A stretch of 64,000 nt of DNA, from assembly GCA_013399895.1 (NCBI GenBank), contig VXBA01002143.1:2246518-2310517 (forward strand), in the 5' to 3' direction. Below the pieces are notes generated by a model. It was given only the letters and a program-made list of their open reading frames with translations, ran no database searches and was not told the DNA's origin. Made by a program: the position numbers and the translations under genes. Position 1 is the first letter of the stretch. Each line of letters starts with the position of its first letter. Shown here piece by piece: positions 1 to 12,600 of this stretch. The DNA comes from Serilophus lunatus. Lineage: Eukaryota; Chordata; Aves; Passeriformes; Eurylaimidae.

Positions 1-91
1 TTCTTTCCAGAGCAAACAAGCTCTTTAATTCCTTTTCCTTTTTCATCTTCTGCCTGTTTCTACAAAGAAAGCTCAGAGAGGGGATAAAAAA

Positions 92-207
92 GGAAAGAAA
101 GAAAAGAAAGAAAAGAAAGAAAAGAAAGAAAAGAAAGAAAAGAAAGAAAAGAAAGAAAAGAAAGAAAAGAAAGAAAAGAAAAGAAAAGAGAAAAAAAGAA
201 AAAAAAA

Positions 208-275
<68 letters not shown>

Positions 276-277
276 AA
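92..277. repeat. AAAG-type purine microsatellite
   Basis: Nearly pure A/G tract. The first half is built on a 9-base GAAAAGAAA-like unit, then comes an A-rich interruption at about 186-210, then a clean GAAA tetranucleotide array to 277. The interruption separates two register states, as expected of a slippage-driven microsatellite. The open frames across it on the minus strand are products of the repeat (Phe/Ser-rich) and are not genes. Confidence 0.95.
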
Positions 278-3200
278 TTCTTTGTAGTTTTCTTTGTAAA
301 GGTCATAGATGTCTCAAGAAATAGGAAATACTCTGAATCCTTTAAACTCTAGTCCCTTTACTTCCTAAAGTGGCCTAATTCCACAGAGCTTAAGGTCTAA
401 CAAGGGATTTGATCTTGCCTTTCTCTCTCTCTCTCTTTCTCTCTCACAGCAGGTTTGATGGCACTCAGATTGCTCATCTGTGTTTTCTTTTGTGAGGCAA
501 AACGTAGTTTCACTTCCAGCTGTCCTGTGTGTTCTTTCCTCCACCTGTCTGGAAGGCAACATTCCTAGAGGTAACTGGCAGGAGAAATCTTTTCACTTTA
601 ATTATAAGAAACGAGGTCAGAAAAATATACCGAGTTAACCTTTGTTTGAATATCTCAAGATGTGTGGATCTGATATCTGAGGATGTTGACCGATACAGCT
701 TGCCTTTCTTACTGCGTGAAGTGCTGCTGCCCTTCACCCTATTACAGCCAAAGCTTTCTTGGTCAGACTCTACTCTGCTCCAGCAGGGGAAGCTAGTTTT
801 CTTTTGCACATGAGACTTATGTATTCCTCCAGTAAAGACGCTCAGCTTTGTGGGATTCGTCCCTGCCTTTCTGTGGATCATTTGCTTACATATAGTTGAC
901 TGTGCTTGTTTGCCTGTGGTCATAGCAAAGCTAGCAAGGTGATAGATGGCACAGGGATGTTTGAGTTCCTGGGGTCCTTCCCAGATAATGGGGAAGAGAC
1001 AGAGTAAAATACATTTTTATTATGCCTTTACACTAGATCAGTTCCTATACCTATGAGAAGGTTCAACCTAGCAAACGGAGATAGCAAAACCTTTTAACAT
1101 GCACTCGGGGCAGGGTCTTGGATGGGGAGAGAATGAGAAGTGGAGAATCAAAATTGTGGATATGCTTAGTCCAAATCTGGCAAACGGTTACAGCAAAAAA
1201 TCCAGTTGTCCAGCCCCTCCCCCAAAAAACTACAGGGGGAAGAGAGAGATAAGAATTATTGTAGATGTTGAAACATCTTGGATTTTACTGTATTGTTTCA
1301 TTTTTGAAACACTCAAATATTCTTTTCACAGAAAAATCTTTGTGGTTTTTTTTTTTCAAATGGCATTAACACTGATCTACATTAAAAAGAAAAGATTAGG
1401 CAGCAGTTTGAATAATCCAGAGAAGAAATAAAGCATTGTGTTTGAATTGACCCAGTTTGGGATTGGCCAAAGAAGAACTGGTTATGGTTTACTTTTATTT
1501 CGCAGAAAACCTTTTATTTCTCTTCAAGACCAACCTATTGTTTTTCTTACTGGGTTTTTCACTGAGATACTGCAAGAAACAAGCAAAATATTTCTTTGGT
1601 CCATATGACCCCTGGCTACTGCAGCTTCTCTTCATCAAAGCATAAAGAGATGGAAAAACTAGAGTATCCTAAAGGTGTCAGACTTGAGAGGTACTAGCTC
1701 CCAGGTCCAAATCTCTGTGGCTCACTCCCGATGTATGTATGTCCCTGATGATGTAGGGCCTATTAAGAAGAGACCGTATCCTGAAGACATCCTTTCCTTA
1801 AGTGACACACTGTCTCCAGCATTTTTATAGGACAGCACTAATTTTTCATAATGAGACACAGTAGGCTACAGCCTTTTAATAGACTTGTCAAGTCTCATGT
1901 ATTCAGGATGAAATTAACTCATTTGTTTCCTGTCTCTCACTGCTCTGTTGTGGTGCTGCTAAGAAGCAGATATGTACTGCCATGACCCTCTGCTCTTCCA
2001 GAAGGACATACCTAAATGTAGCCAGAAGGTCTGGTGCTGCCAAGAAGCCAAAGAGCACACACAACCAATGGGGTCTTGCAAATAACACAGTCTGTGCAGT
2101 GGCTACTGCAGGATCCGCCCTGTCCATGTCACCCATTCTCCTTTGCCGTGTATATCTGTGGGAGCCCTGTGTGCTAACTCAGAACAGGAATGGGAGAGGA
2201 GGCCCCTTTAGTCTGGGAATTTGATCTGCTTTGTCCAGTGTTGGAGGAGTGTCCATTACTTTTCCTGTGTGTTGTGAATGGTCCCTCAAGAAGACACTGC
2301 TACCACCACCTCTCCTTGAAGCATGACCTTCCTAGAACAGTTTGGTGGGGCAGCCCCAACTCAAGATTTACAATGAGCACTTTCACAGCTCACCTCCTCT
2401 GATAGGGTGGACTTACTCTTACCAACAATAAGGGCTCAATGGCAGCTTGTCTATGAGGCCTTGTTAACCTGAAATCTAGGCTTTAACAATTTTCTGGTAG
2501 GCACATTGCTTGGAGGAAAGTTGCAAGGCCAGTGCTGGGAAGAGAAACCTTGCAGGCTCAGGAGTGTCACCACACCAAGCAGCTGAAGGTGGCAGTGTGA
2601 TGGCTGAGAAACTGGCTACTCTCCTTGTGCTGGAACGCTTATTTTGACAAAATCCCACAGGAAGGAATAATACTAAAAGAAAAAAGATTTCTGGTATGCC
2701 ACCAACATACTTCAGACTGCACTGAGAGTGGCATTCCTTAGCAGAGTCAATTTACCTGTAGTCAAAATCCTGAGAGACTCAAGACCAAGCAGGAAAGAGG
2801 TGGACAAGGTAAGCTTGCCCTTCCCTGCTCTGCTGGGATTTGCTGTGCATGCCTGCAAGTCACTTCATCTCTGGGGGCCTTGTGAGAGATGCTCATCCAA
2901 CACTGTAGGGTATTCTGAGATCGAGAAAGGAGACAGAGACTGAAAGAAGACGAGAGGATAAAAGTTACTTTGGTTAGGGCTTGAGTCTGCTAAACTGCGC
3001 TTTTTTCAGCTTTCCCTTGTGGTCTGATAAGCAGTCTTCTGCCACCCATACCTGCTTTCTTTCAGCATTCCTTGCTGAGCACAGCAGAATGTGGTGGCAT
3101 GTGCCACCCCTGTGTATATGTTTGGTGAAGTAAAGTGTGTGCAATGGTGTCTGTGCTGTCGGCATCATTGCAACCAGTCTTGTGTGAATGCCAATCCAAA

Positions 3201-3309
3201 AAAGCATGCCAGTCCCCCTCTAACAGCTGGCACTACCAAAGAGCTTCCCTGCCTTATTAGCAGTTCACTTATCTGGAATCTGCTCACTGAGCAGAAACTG
3301 CTCCATAAA

Positions 3310-3680
3310 TCCTCCCGCAATTTGCATTCCTCATTGCTGTCGCTCATTACCACTGACCTCACTTCTTCTGCTGGAGCTGATCAGCCTCCCACTGTCCGGC
3401 CTGCGAGATGCTTCTCCATTACCACAACCTATTAGCAGTGGCAGCAGCAGTGCCTCCGCAAATGAACGCACTGCTGCTGAGTCAGGAAACGTTCACAACT
3501 CAACTCCTCTCTGTGCTCCCTTCTCAGGCCCCGGGAGGGAGGCAGTGACAGCGAGCGCAGCTCAGTAGCTCTCTCATGCATGTTTCAAGGCCGGGCTCCA
3601 CATCCCAGGGAGCTCAGCAGGGTCATTACTGGACTTGCACTCTTGCAGGCACGGGTGGGAAATGAGGTGCATCGGCTGGA
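3310..3680. promoter_or_regulatory. CpG-enriched patch, possible regulatory element
   Basis: About 13 CpG dinucleotides fall in 370 bases, against a CpG-poor background on both sides. The patch includes CCGG, GCGAGCGC and a TGAGTCA-like AP-1 site near 3478. There is no TATA-plus-exon arrangement, so calling it a promoter or enhancer is inference. It could be a decayed CpG island or simply a locally GC-rich conserved element. Confidence 0.2.
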
Positions 3681-4835
3681 AGAGTCTGAAACTAGAAGTG
3701 CTTGCTAATCAGCAGTGGGGTTTCTCAGTTAGCAGCTCACCCACTCAGTGCATGTGGATGCTGACTTCTAGATTAACACCTGACTCCTCAGTCTGTGAGA
3801 AGCATGTCTCTGCTGCTTCCTTCCTTGGGAGTAGAGAAGCAAAAACCTACAGAGAGACACATCTCACCATAGTCATAGGCTGACAGGGTGCGTGAGGAGT
3901 CTGGAGCAGCTCTGCCTGCTTCACTATGCTAACCCATTTCTGATCCAAGTGGTCATCTATGCTAAGAGCTTGTGCTGGGCAGGTCAGGGACTAAGAAAGC
4001 AAGGATTTATACTACTGCTTTTTTTTTTCCTGTGTGCCAGTGCAGCTGGAAGTATGACAGCTCATGCTGCCTCATCTTCCTTGCAAAGACACAGCAGCAG
4101 CAGCTGAGTGCTCAACTTCCAGGGAGAGGCAGCAATAGAACGGCCTTCAGTCCTGCTCAGTGAAGGGTGGAAAAGGACCGTATGTTCTATATTGAACCTG
4201 TTATGTTACCCCTTCTGTATCATGCTGTGGATCCCATAACAGAGCACCACACCAGATGTTTCCCAGAGTCTCAAAATAGTCATGCAGTACTCTTGTAGTA
4301 GTCCTCTTATATAGTCATGTAATACTTCTGTTTTTCAGTTCTCTAGTCAGGGTTGAAATTGTAAGTGGCTGAGAGAGTAGCAGGCAGAGTTACTGGAGGT
4401 GTGCACTGACTTGAGTGCCTCAGTTCAGAGCATGCTGGTGAAAAGTAGCTGGCAGTTATGTTTAAATCCAGATGTGATTTCCATAAGTTTCAGAAACTGA
4501 AACGTGATTTTCAGGTGAGTCTTATGATTTCTTATTTCCTATAAAGGTTCAAATGCATTTTGAGTGGTATGGAAATAGCTTATATTGCAATAAGTTTGTG
4601 AACGAGCATCCACTCTGCAGCGTAAGGAAGGGTTTTATTTTAGTGGGAATAGAGGAAGGGGTGTGGGCAGAGAAAATCCTCCTGGTATTGCCTAAGCTCT
4701 TTTCCCTTTGGCCCAGACAAGCAAAGCCTTTCTTTGCAGGGGGAGAAACATGTTTACTTAGTATAGCAGAGGGACCAAGATGCAGCCTCATTAAAGCACA
4801 GCTCACGTATAACCAGGGGTTTCATATATAGCTGC

Positions 4836-4904
4836 TTTTTTTTTTTTTTTAACCTTCCCTGTCTTGATGGAAACAAAAGAAGGAGAAGAGAAAAAAAAAA
4901 AAAA
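4836..4904. repeat. Opposed T15 and A14 homopolymer runs
   Basis: T15 at 4836-4850 and A14 at 4891-4904, separated by 40 bases. They could pair as a long A:T stem. Neither run is attached to a recognisable retroposed gene or SINE body. Confidence 0.8.
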
Positions 4905-6606
4905 GAAGAAAGAAAAGGAAGTGAATTGCTTAATGGAGGTGCTCTGCCTGCATATTTAATACCCTGATTTTATTGAATAGAAGGTGAAAAAGTGCACCTT
5001 GTTTGTTGCTTGCCTGTCAACCCACGGCAAGAAGGCATCCTTTCCCCTGGCTGGTGCCTTTTATTAGTCAATGGTTTCCAGAGTGTAATTATACCGTAGA
5101 TCTGAGATGCATTATACACACAATTACAATTCCCCAGCAGAGCCTGTTATTTATTAACCAGGGAAATATTTGTTCAATTGTTTTGGAGGCCTAAGGTTTT
5201 CTTTTGTTTCTTTCTTTCTCTTCCCTCCCCTTTAAACTGTAACACAGAACCTTGGAAAAGGTTTGTCCTTTGTTGCTCAGTGGGAGCAGGGTGAATGACC
5301 CATTCTTGGTTAGCCCACCGTGTCAACTAAAAGCCTTGGCAAAAGAAACTGCAGATTGAATTTGTAGAGACAGAGCAAAAAGGGCTGAAAGATCTCATGG
5401 AAAGTTTTCTTTGCTAGGTTCTTGCTTTGCTTTCCTGCAAGGGAGGTGACCCCTTGGCTTTACAGAATCCCTGTGAGGGAGCTGTTTGTGGCTAAAAGCC
5501 TCGTGCAGCTTTCCCAAAATCTATTCCCGCCTGTGCATTTGTGTACATCAGAATCCGCTGTTTATGTTCAAGTCAGCTTTGCCACACCAGGATATCCACC
5601 CAAAGCCCATTCTGACTTCCTGTGCATTGAAACTACTTAGGGGCATAATTTATTAAAGCAGAAACTACAGCTTGGCCTAACACTTGAAAACGGGATTCTA
5701 GCAGTCCTTCAGGGCAAACACCATCTCTTTCTAGCTTTTGTGTTCCACTCCAGCCATTAAAAAAGTACAGCTTCTGTACCTTGTCTCAGCAAGAACCCAA
5801 AGGGCAAAGGAGAATGGCAATAAAAATATAAAGAGAGGGTTGCTGGCTTAGCCAAGCATTTTAGGCCCACAGACCATAATATAATTGGCCACCAGTTGGA
5901 CAGAGCAAGGGTCCATCCCACCTCATCCTTTCTCTGACGGCAGCTGATAGCAGCAAAGTAGGCAAGGAATATAAAAGCTTTGCAGCCACTCTCCCTTCAG
6001 AAATATGTTTCCTGAAATGTAGTGGGCTCTGTTAAAAATGCATCCCATCCATCTATCATCCCAGGTGCTGTCCTGCTGGGATTTTTCCATTTCCACAATA
6101 TCTTCACTTTAATAAGGTGACCAGAACAGGGCGAGAATCATTTCCTTGTTATTAATTATTACCATGACTGCTGTACAGCAGTGTGCTCAAGGGTGTAGAG
6201 CTATAATCCCCAAGAACCTCCTCCTGAAGGGCATTTTATCTTCCCTCACTCTCATAACCACTGGTATATCAGATCTGCCGGCCCCCCCCCCCAGCTTTCC
6301 TCTCAAGCTGTGCTTCAGCCCTTCTCCCCTTGACCCTGCATAACCAGCAGGTTCTCCTAGTGTGTGCTTTATCCCTTCCTTAGACTCTACCTGTATGGGA
6401 ACATCCTTCTAATATGACTGCAGAGGTAGATTTAAACTGATAAGTTTTACAGGTATGACCCTTGTACAGGATGCATTTTTTTGGCTATTAGAGAAGCCTA
6501 TTTCAGGTTAGCTGATGTTATTTGGGAAGATGCTTGCAATACCTCAGTGCTCTGCCTCTAAGTCCCCTTTTCTCATCTGGGGATAATGGTGTTCATGCTG
6601 GGATTT

Positions 6607-6636
6607 CACAGAATCACAAAATCAGAATCACAGAAT
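6607..6636 (-). mobile_element. CR1 3' tail remnant
   Basis: Repeats of the form CACAGAATCA are the reverse complement of the 8-base ATTCTRTG unit that ends CR1 elements. Only the tail is recognisable; no CR1 body follows on the right. A very 5'-truncated minus-strand insertion or the eroded end of an older copy are both possible. Confidence 0.55.
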
Positions 6637-9600
6637 TTGTTCTGCTAAACTCTGTATCTGCATTTCCACCGACATGACTGCTAGAGCTCTCCCTTGCAAG
6701 CAGACCTCAGACGACCCTTTGGACTCTTGTTTCAATGTGGCTAGCAGATAACGTTCCTGGTAGCCCTAGTGTTCAGTGTTTGGCAGACATTACTGCTACC
6801 ACAGCCACCCCTTGCTGCCTACCCCACTCTTCCATTTGGTGGATCTGCATCTGGCACCAAAAAACCAGAGATGGTCTATTTGCTGTCCAGCCACTGCAGC
6901 TGACAGCCCAAGATGCCAACAGAAGTTGCTGGAGAAGGTGAGTTTGGGTTGCTGCTCTGTATGGCAATAGCTAAAGACCAAGTGAGTTCTTTTGCCAGCA
7001 GCAATGGCAAGCAGACTGAGTCAGGAGCTGGCAGCTATGGAAAGGGAACTTCTGAGACCCTCACAGCTGTTTGGTTACATGCACCTGAGTCAGGTTCTCA
7101 GAGCACTTTTTTGCTGTTAGCTTACAGACATCCCAGCAGTATTTTCTCTTGGCAAGGAAGGAGAGCAGCTACCCTGAGGGAAAATCTTAGGAGAACCAAA
7201 GCAGCTGTTTTTTCTACACAAGTAAGGAGTTGGGATCGAGTCTTAGTATGCACTTTTGGCAAGTGGCTCAGTCTTTACAAGGCTTTGGCACCGATGAGGT
7301 TAGGATGAGTTAAGAGCCTAACTTTTTCCTAACAAAGACAGGATCTGCTTGGGGTTGGGATTTGCTTGTTTTCCATTTACACTGACAATATGCTTGAAAG
7401 CAAAGCAAGAGAAGACCATGCTATTAGGAAACAGCATCTGTATTTTACTTCCTTTCATTAAGTGAAATGCAATGTCCATAAACTACATTGTGCACAAAGG
7501 TGTCTTCCTCACCTTGATGCATAACAGAGCATGGTGTTGATGACAGATCTCACATCTATTGGTTTTCTCTGCCAGGCTAAATCCAGTTGGAAAAAATGAT
7601 AGAAATAACTTTTAAAGGTCTTCGTTTCAAGTCCCAGTACCCGCCCTATGTCTGAAAGATTGTAAAGATGAGATACTTGGTGAAATGTGATGTGTGCACA
7701 GCATATGTGATTTAAGATAGTGAAACCCAAAGAAATATAAGAAAAACAGGCCTGAATTTCAAGGGGCATTTTTAAATGTCTGCTTTGTAAGAGTTTCTAA
7801 ATCTTCAACTGAAGCCATTATTTAATAAATATATTTTTCCCCGATGACAAATTTGAAAACAGAATTCAGTAATTATACATCAGCCAATGGAAATCTCAAT
7901 ACATAAGCTTAGCTATGGAGCAATTCTGATGCCTGTATACTAGATCCCACAAAACTTTAGGACTGGAATGAATATTTAGGACTAAAATTAAGGCTTCTAA
8001 AAAGTATATTCCCCCAGACATATAGAAAAAGAACTGATTAAATTAGTAAATATTTAGGTTTTCATTTTATTCTGTCAGTCTCTGTCATTTTCTGTCTGTC
8101 ACCTGCACCAGATGCAGTTCATATCTCAGCTGAGCACACAAATAGTGCTAGTTCATTTTGGAAATGTTTATTTGTTAGGCATCCATTTGTTTGCATGAGT
8201 TATATGACTTCCATCAATTACACTGTACGTGGTTCATTATTTCCAGTAGCATAAGAGCATGAACTGTAGTGTGATTCCTAATAGTGGCTGGGGGATATGC
8301 TTCCACTACCATTCAGAGAAAATAATGGGAGTGGGGAAACCTGCACCATTATTGTTTTTGTAATTGTTGGTTTACATGATAACAATTCGAGTGTAGAAAT
8401 TACAAAAAATAATAAGATATTTTAGGGCTGGAATCTGAGTTTTAGATCAGAGTCTGGATTTTTCAGAATATAATGCACAGTTCTTCCAAGAATAGGGGTT
8501 TCTATGGTTTTCATGGAAGATATTTTGCTTTCGTTACAAAAATACTGCTGCTCATTTCCTTTTAGAGTCTTGCTATTAGAATGATTCCCTGAATAGCAGT
8601 TACAGGAGAGCCACAAATGTTTATAATTTTTGGTACAATGCAACCACTTCACTTGTATTAAACTTTCATATAGAAATGCCACTACATACTGCATATACAA
8701 TCATTAATTTGTCTGTGACCAAATCAGCAACAGTGTTCTTAGACACATATATCTTATGAAAAGGGGAAGGTGATGACTAATTAGCATTAGGTATATGATC
8801 AAGGGTTTATATCTGTAGTGTCTCAGATCAAAGATGATGTGGGCTTGGTGTTCTCTGCCTGGATCCCTATAGGCATGTGTCTACATTAGGAAGCCACGTT
8901 AAAATCTGGCATAATTCAGTATGATTAGCTGATTCTATTTAAGCAAAAGCTGGTTTAATAGGCAAGGGTCTCAGAAAAGAGAAAGAGGCTTCAAATTCAA
9001 GTTAAGAGGCAGAATTGTGAGGGGAGCTCAGGGCTAGAATAACAGGGGAAAAGCAAGGAAAACAGGGTCAGCTGTTAATGGGGACCCCAGCTCTCGGCTG
9101 GAGGAGAAGCTGTGAGGCAAGAATGAGGGATACCAGGAACATGGTAGGTACAGGGACACAGGGATGCAGAGTCGGTGGGAAGAAGGGGGGCTGCATATCA
9201 GAGGAGAGCTGTCTGCACTCTAATTAATGGCGTGAGTTCTAAGGAGCATGAAGTCACCTGAACACGAGCTCATGAGATGTATGGGATTAGTTTGTATAGT
9301 AATGAAAGGGTAATAACCAGAATTTAATTGTTATGGCTGGTGACCTGGCTGACCCTTCAGCCCAGTGGGCATTTAGATAATTTTCTTAACTGCATTGAGC
9401 CTAGCTAGTTCTTTATTTGGGAAGGAGGAGGGGAATGGGATGGGAGGAGGCTGGCAAGAAACATTTAATGAAAAGCAAACTGGTGATTACAGTGCTGCGT
9501 TTTCATGTTTTCCCTGACATGCTACATGAGGGGTAGGGATCTTTGCCACTCAGCACTGTATTTATGCATCAGACCAGCAGTGTGTCCAACTTGGTGTCTT

Positions 9601-12600
9601 GGCTTGCATCACGGTCAGATGCTTGAGGAGGTATGAGAAACCCCACAGACCACAGGCTTGGCTGCCTAAATTCAGGCTGCCTGTCTCTATTGACTGCCTC
9701 AAGACAGGCATAGACAGGTGAGTAGTTCTATAGCCACTTCAGCTGCTTCTCCAGAAGGGCAGGACTCTCCCATGGGTTTTTTGTCACATCTACCCATCCT
9801 GTACTGACAACTCAGCAATGCTTGAACACATCAGATACTCTGACATTTATACACTTCAATCACTCTCCACATGTTGAAGGATTCATTTCTGTTCTTCCAG
9901 GTCCACAAAAATACCCATTCCCTCTACTCTTCTGTTTACTTCCTAGCTCATCTTGGACCAGCTAAGGTCCTTAAGGCTGTCTAGGATTGGGATGCTGGGA
10001 ATAAATGTCCCGAGTGCCATGTCTTCCCAAGCTTCTCCCTAGCTGGCACATTTCTTCCAGTACAGTGTCCCCTTGTGAATCATGACTCATTGTCACAGGG
10101 CACTTCTCAGGCACAAATTCCCATCTGGCCATGTAATCCTGAGGGATCTGTCCATGGAGAACTCCAGCATCCCAAATGATTTCTTCTTCATCTTTTAGAC
10201 AGCTGTTGGAATCAGTAGGAATGTGCTTATGAACTGACTAAAAAAAGGAAGGACAGATCCCGCTGTTCAGAAGTCTTAGCTGACTTGCCAGAGAAGCTGG
10301 GATCTGACATTGGGAAGGTATATTTTCCTTCAGTACTTTATGGCATTATCTCAATGTGGCTAGTTGGGATCAGCTACAGTAGCAATCTAAGAGAGCCTTC
10401 AAAAGCTGTTGTGGACATAAAAATTGTCAGTGCCTCTGCCCTGCCTCAAACTGACACTGGAACACCCCTTTCAATTATCTGTTTTATTCAAAACATACCA
10501 ACTGACTAACTACTATAATTCTTAGTAGTGCTTTCCAGATTGCCCCACAGAATTCAATGGTGCTATGTACAGCAGAGTGAAGTCTTACTCATCAAGTGGG
10601 CTTTTTGGAAGCAGCTGAGTGAAATGGAAAAAGCAATTGTAATGATATTGGAAGAAAGGGGAAGACAGAAGCTCCTAAGCCACTCAAGTTCCTTTGAACT
10701 TCATGCAAGAGCAAGGGTAGTAGGACTGGTTCCCATGCAAGGATGCCAAGTTATAGATGTTGGTACAACAGCATTCAAATTCCACTGTCAACATTTTAGC
10801 ATACGCCTGCAAACATTTCCCTGCGCATTTGCATGTACATACAAATACAAAGTGAAGAAATTCACTATTAAAATATTAATATAATCCTAATGATTGTAGG
10901 AATAGATGGCCCATATTGCGGCAGATGTTATCTAGCCATGGCTACAGTAGTTCTTTGTTATTGGCAGCACCATTTATGAAGCCTGTGGTACTACTGTTCT
11001 TGCTTCAGGGAGTAGAGGGTGTGACCCTAGCTAGTTTCTGAATCGTAAAGATTAGTAAAACTGTCAGGAAACAGCTTCTTGTTGAAGAACGCTAATTTTT
11101 TCATCCATTGAAACCTAGATGCTCTGTAGAAAGATAGCAGATCCTGTGAATTTTTGAAGGAAGTCTCCACTGGGTATGGTCTACAGCATGTGTGTTCATA
11201 TTGTCTGGGACTTTGGCATCTTCTGCAGGCAGCAGCACAGTTGACATCGCTTAGGCAGCAGTCTGGGGCTTAAAGCACAAGTGATCTGCAGGGAAGAATG
11301 AAAAGATTTGTGGGAGTCCCATGCTGTGCAGGGGGGCTGGCTTAGAGGGAACTGCTGTTCTAAAGGGATTTATTTGACAGAACACCAGGCAGCCAGAACT
11401 CCTGTTGTGTTGGGGAATGGCAATGGGGAGCTGGGGAGATGACAAATGACACTGAGCCTTTTGCACAGAGCATATTGAGGGCCACAGGCTGCGACAAGGG
11501 GAAACCATAACTTCTGGGCACATCTTCCAGGCTGGACTTTTTATTGCTTCATCATCAGCTGTACAGAGGAAGAGGAAAGGCCAATGTTCCTTGTTGGAAA
11601 GTGATTGCTACAGCATCTTTTCATTGGACATTGTATTATGTTGAATGGAGAGCATTATTATTCATGAAAAGGCATCCTAGAAAGCTTCAAAGAAGGGTGG
11701 AAAAAAACCTCAAGTTTTAATACTAATTAGAGAAGCCTGTCTCCCAGGTGTGAGGTGTTTATCTGTGAAAAGCAGGAGATAGTGTAGCAAAGAAGAAATG
11801 CACACTGGAGAATAGAATTTCCAATAAATGGTTGAGTGGATTAAAAAAAAAAAAAAAAAAAGAAGAAGAGGAAGAAGAAAGAAGACCAACAACAAAAAGG
11901 CAGATAATAAAATAAGATGTTTGCAGTGAATATGAAGAGTTTGCAAAACAGCTCAGTTTTTTTCCAAACATACAAAAAAACCCCAGCCCTGACAATAATA
12001 CAGCAATGTGTCACAATAAGGAGAAGGTTCTTTTTATTTCCTCCTCCTATTAGTGATGTTTGTTAACTCTATTTCTTTTTCACACCAAACAGCACTAGTG
12101 TCATTACAGCTCAGAGCTGGCCTCAAGTATAGCCAAAACAGGCTCTTCCTGGAGCTGTTGCACAATTTTAACCAAGCACTGACCTTAGTCATGCTGTTTA
12201 CTTTGCCTGTACATTTTCCTGGAGGATATGCAGCCTGCCTCTCTGAGCAGCAGTGTCTGCTTCAGCTAGCACACCACCCAACAGAGGTGGATGTTCTGGT
12301 GCCAGTCTATCCTAGCACATGTGCTTGCTGCCATCCTTCCTGTGGCAGTGTCAGGAACATTTCCCTGGCTCCAAGAGCTCCCCCACTACAGCTTCTCTTT
12401 TTTGGTCCATATGGCTGGACTCACCCTTCTACTGACCTCAGATGAGGTTCACTGAGGGGAAGAGAGAAGGAGGACTTGAGATCAGAGAGGCCACGTTTCT
12501 GTGTGGTGTCACAGCTGGTGCTGTTTTGTATTCTCAGGGATTCAATAGACAGTCAAGTGGCTACAGTGCTGTGACAGACTATTCTATTTGTGTACCTCAC

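Larger units (their letters stand above)
300..6606. other. Single-copy noncoding stretch, no supported gene
   Basis: Short open frames only, none with convincing exon boundaries on both sides or a recognisable domain. It contains a CT-rich run at 421-445, a CpG-enriched patch at 3310-3680, opposed T15 and A14 runs at 4836-4850 and 4891-4904, an AT-rich block with homeobox-like ATTA motifs at 4930-5195, and a C11 run at 6282-6292. A consensus-like plus-strand donor (CAG|GTGAGT) occurs near 4515 but has no coding exon in front of it. Confidence 0.5.

Noticed and set aside
73..306. 77-codon Phe/Ser-rich open frame on the minus strand
   Set aside because: It is the translation of the AAAG microsatellite.
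1903..2136. Minus-strand segment with donor TTTAG|GTATGT near 2011 and a strong acceptor just upstream
   Set aside because: The implied exon is only about 28 bases, and two reading frames are open, so phase gives no support.
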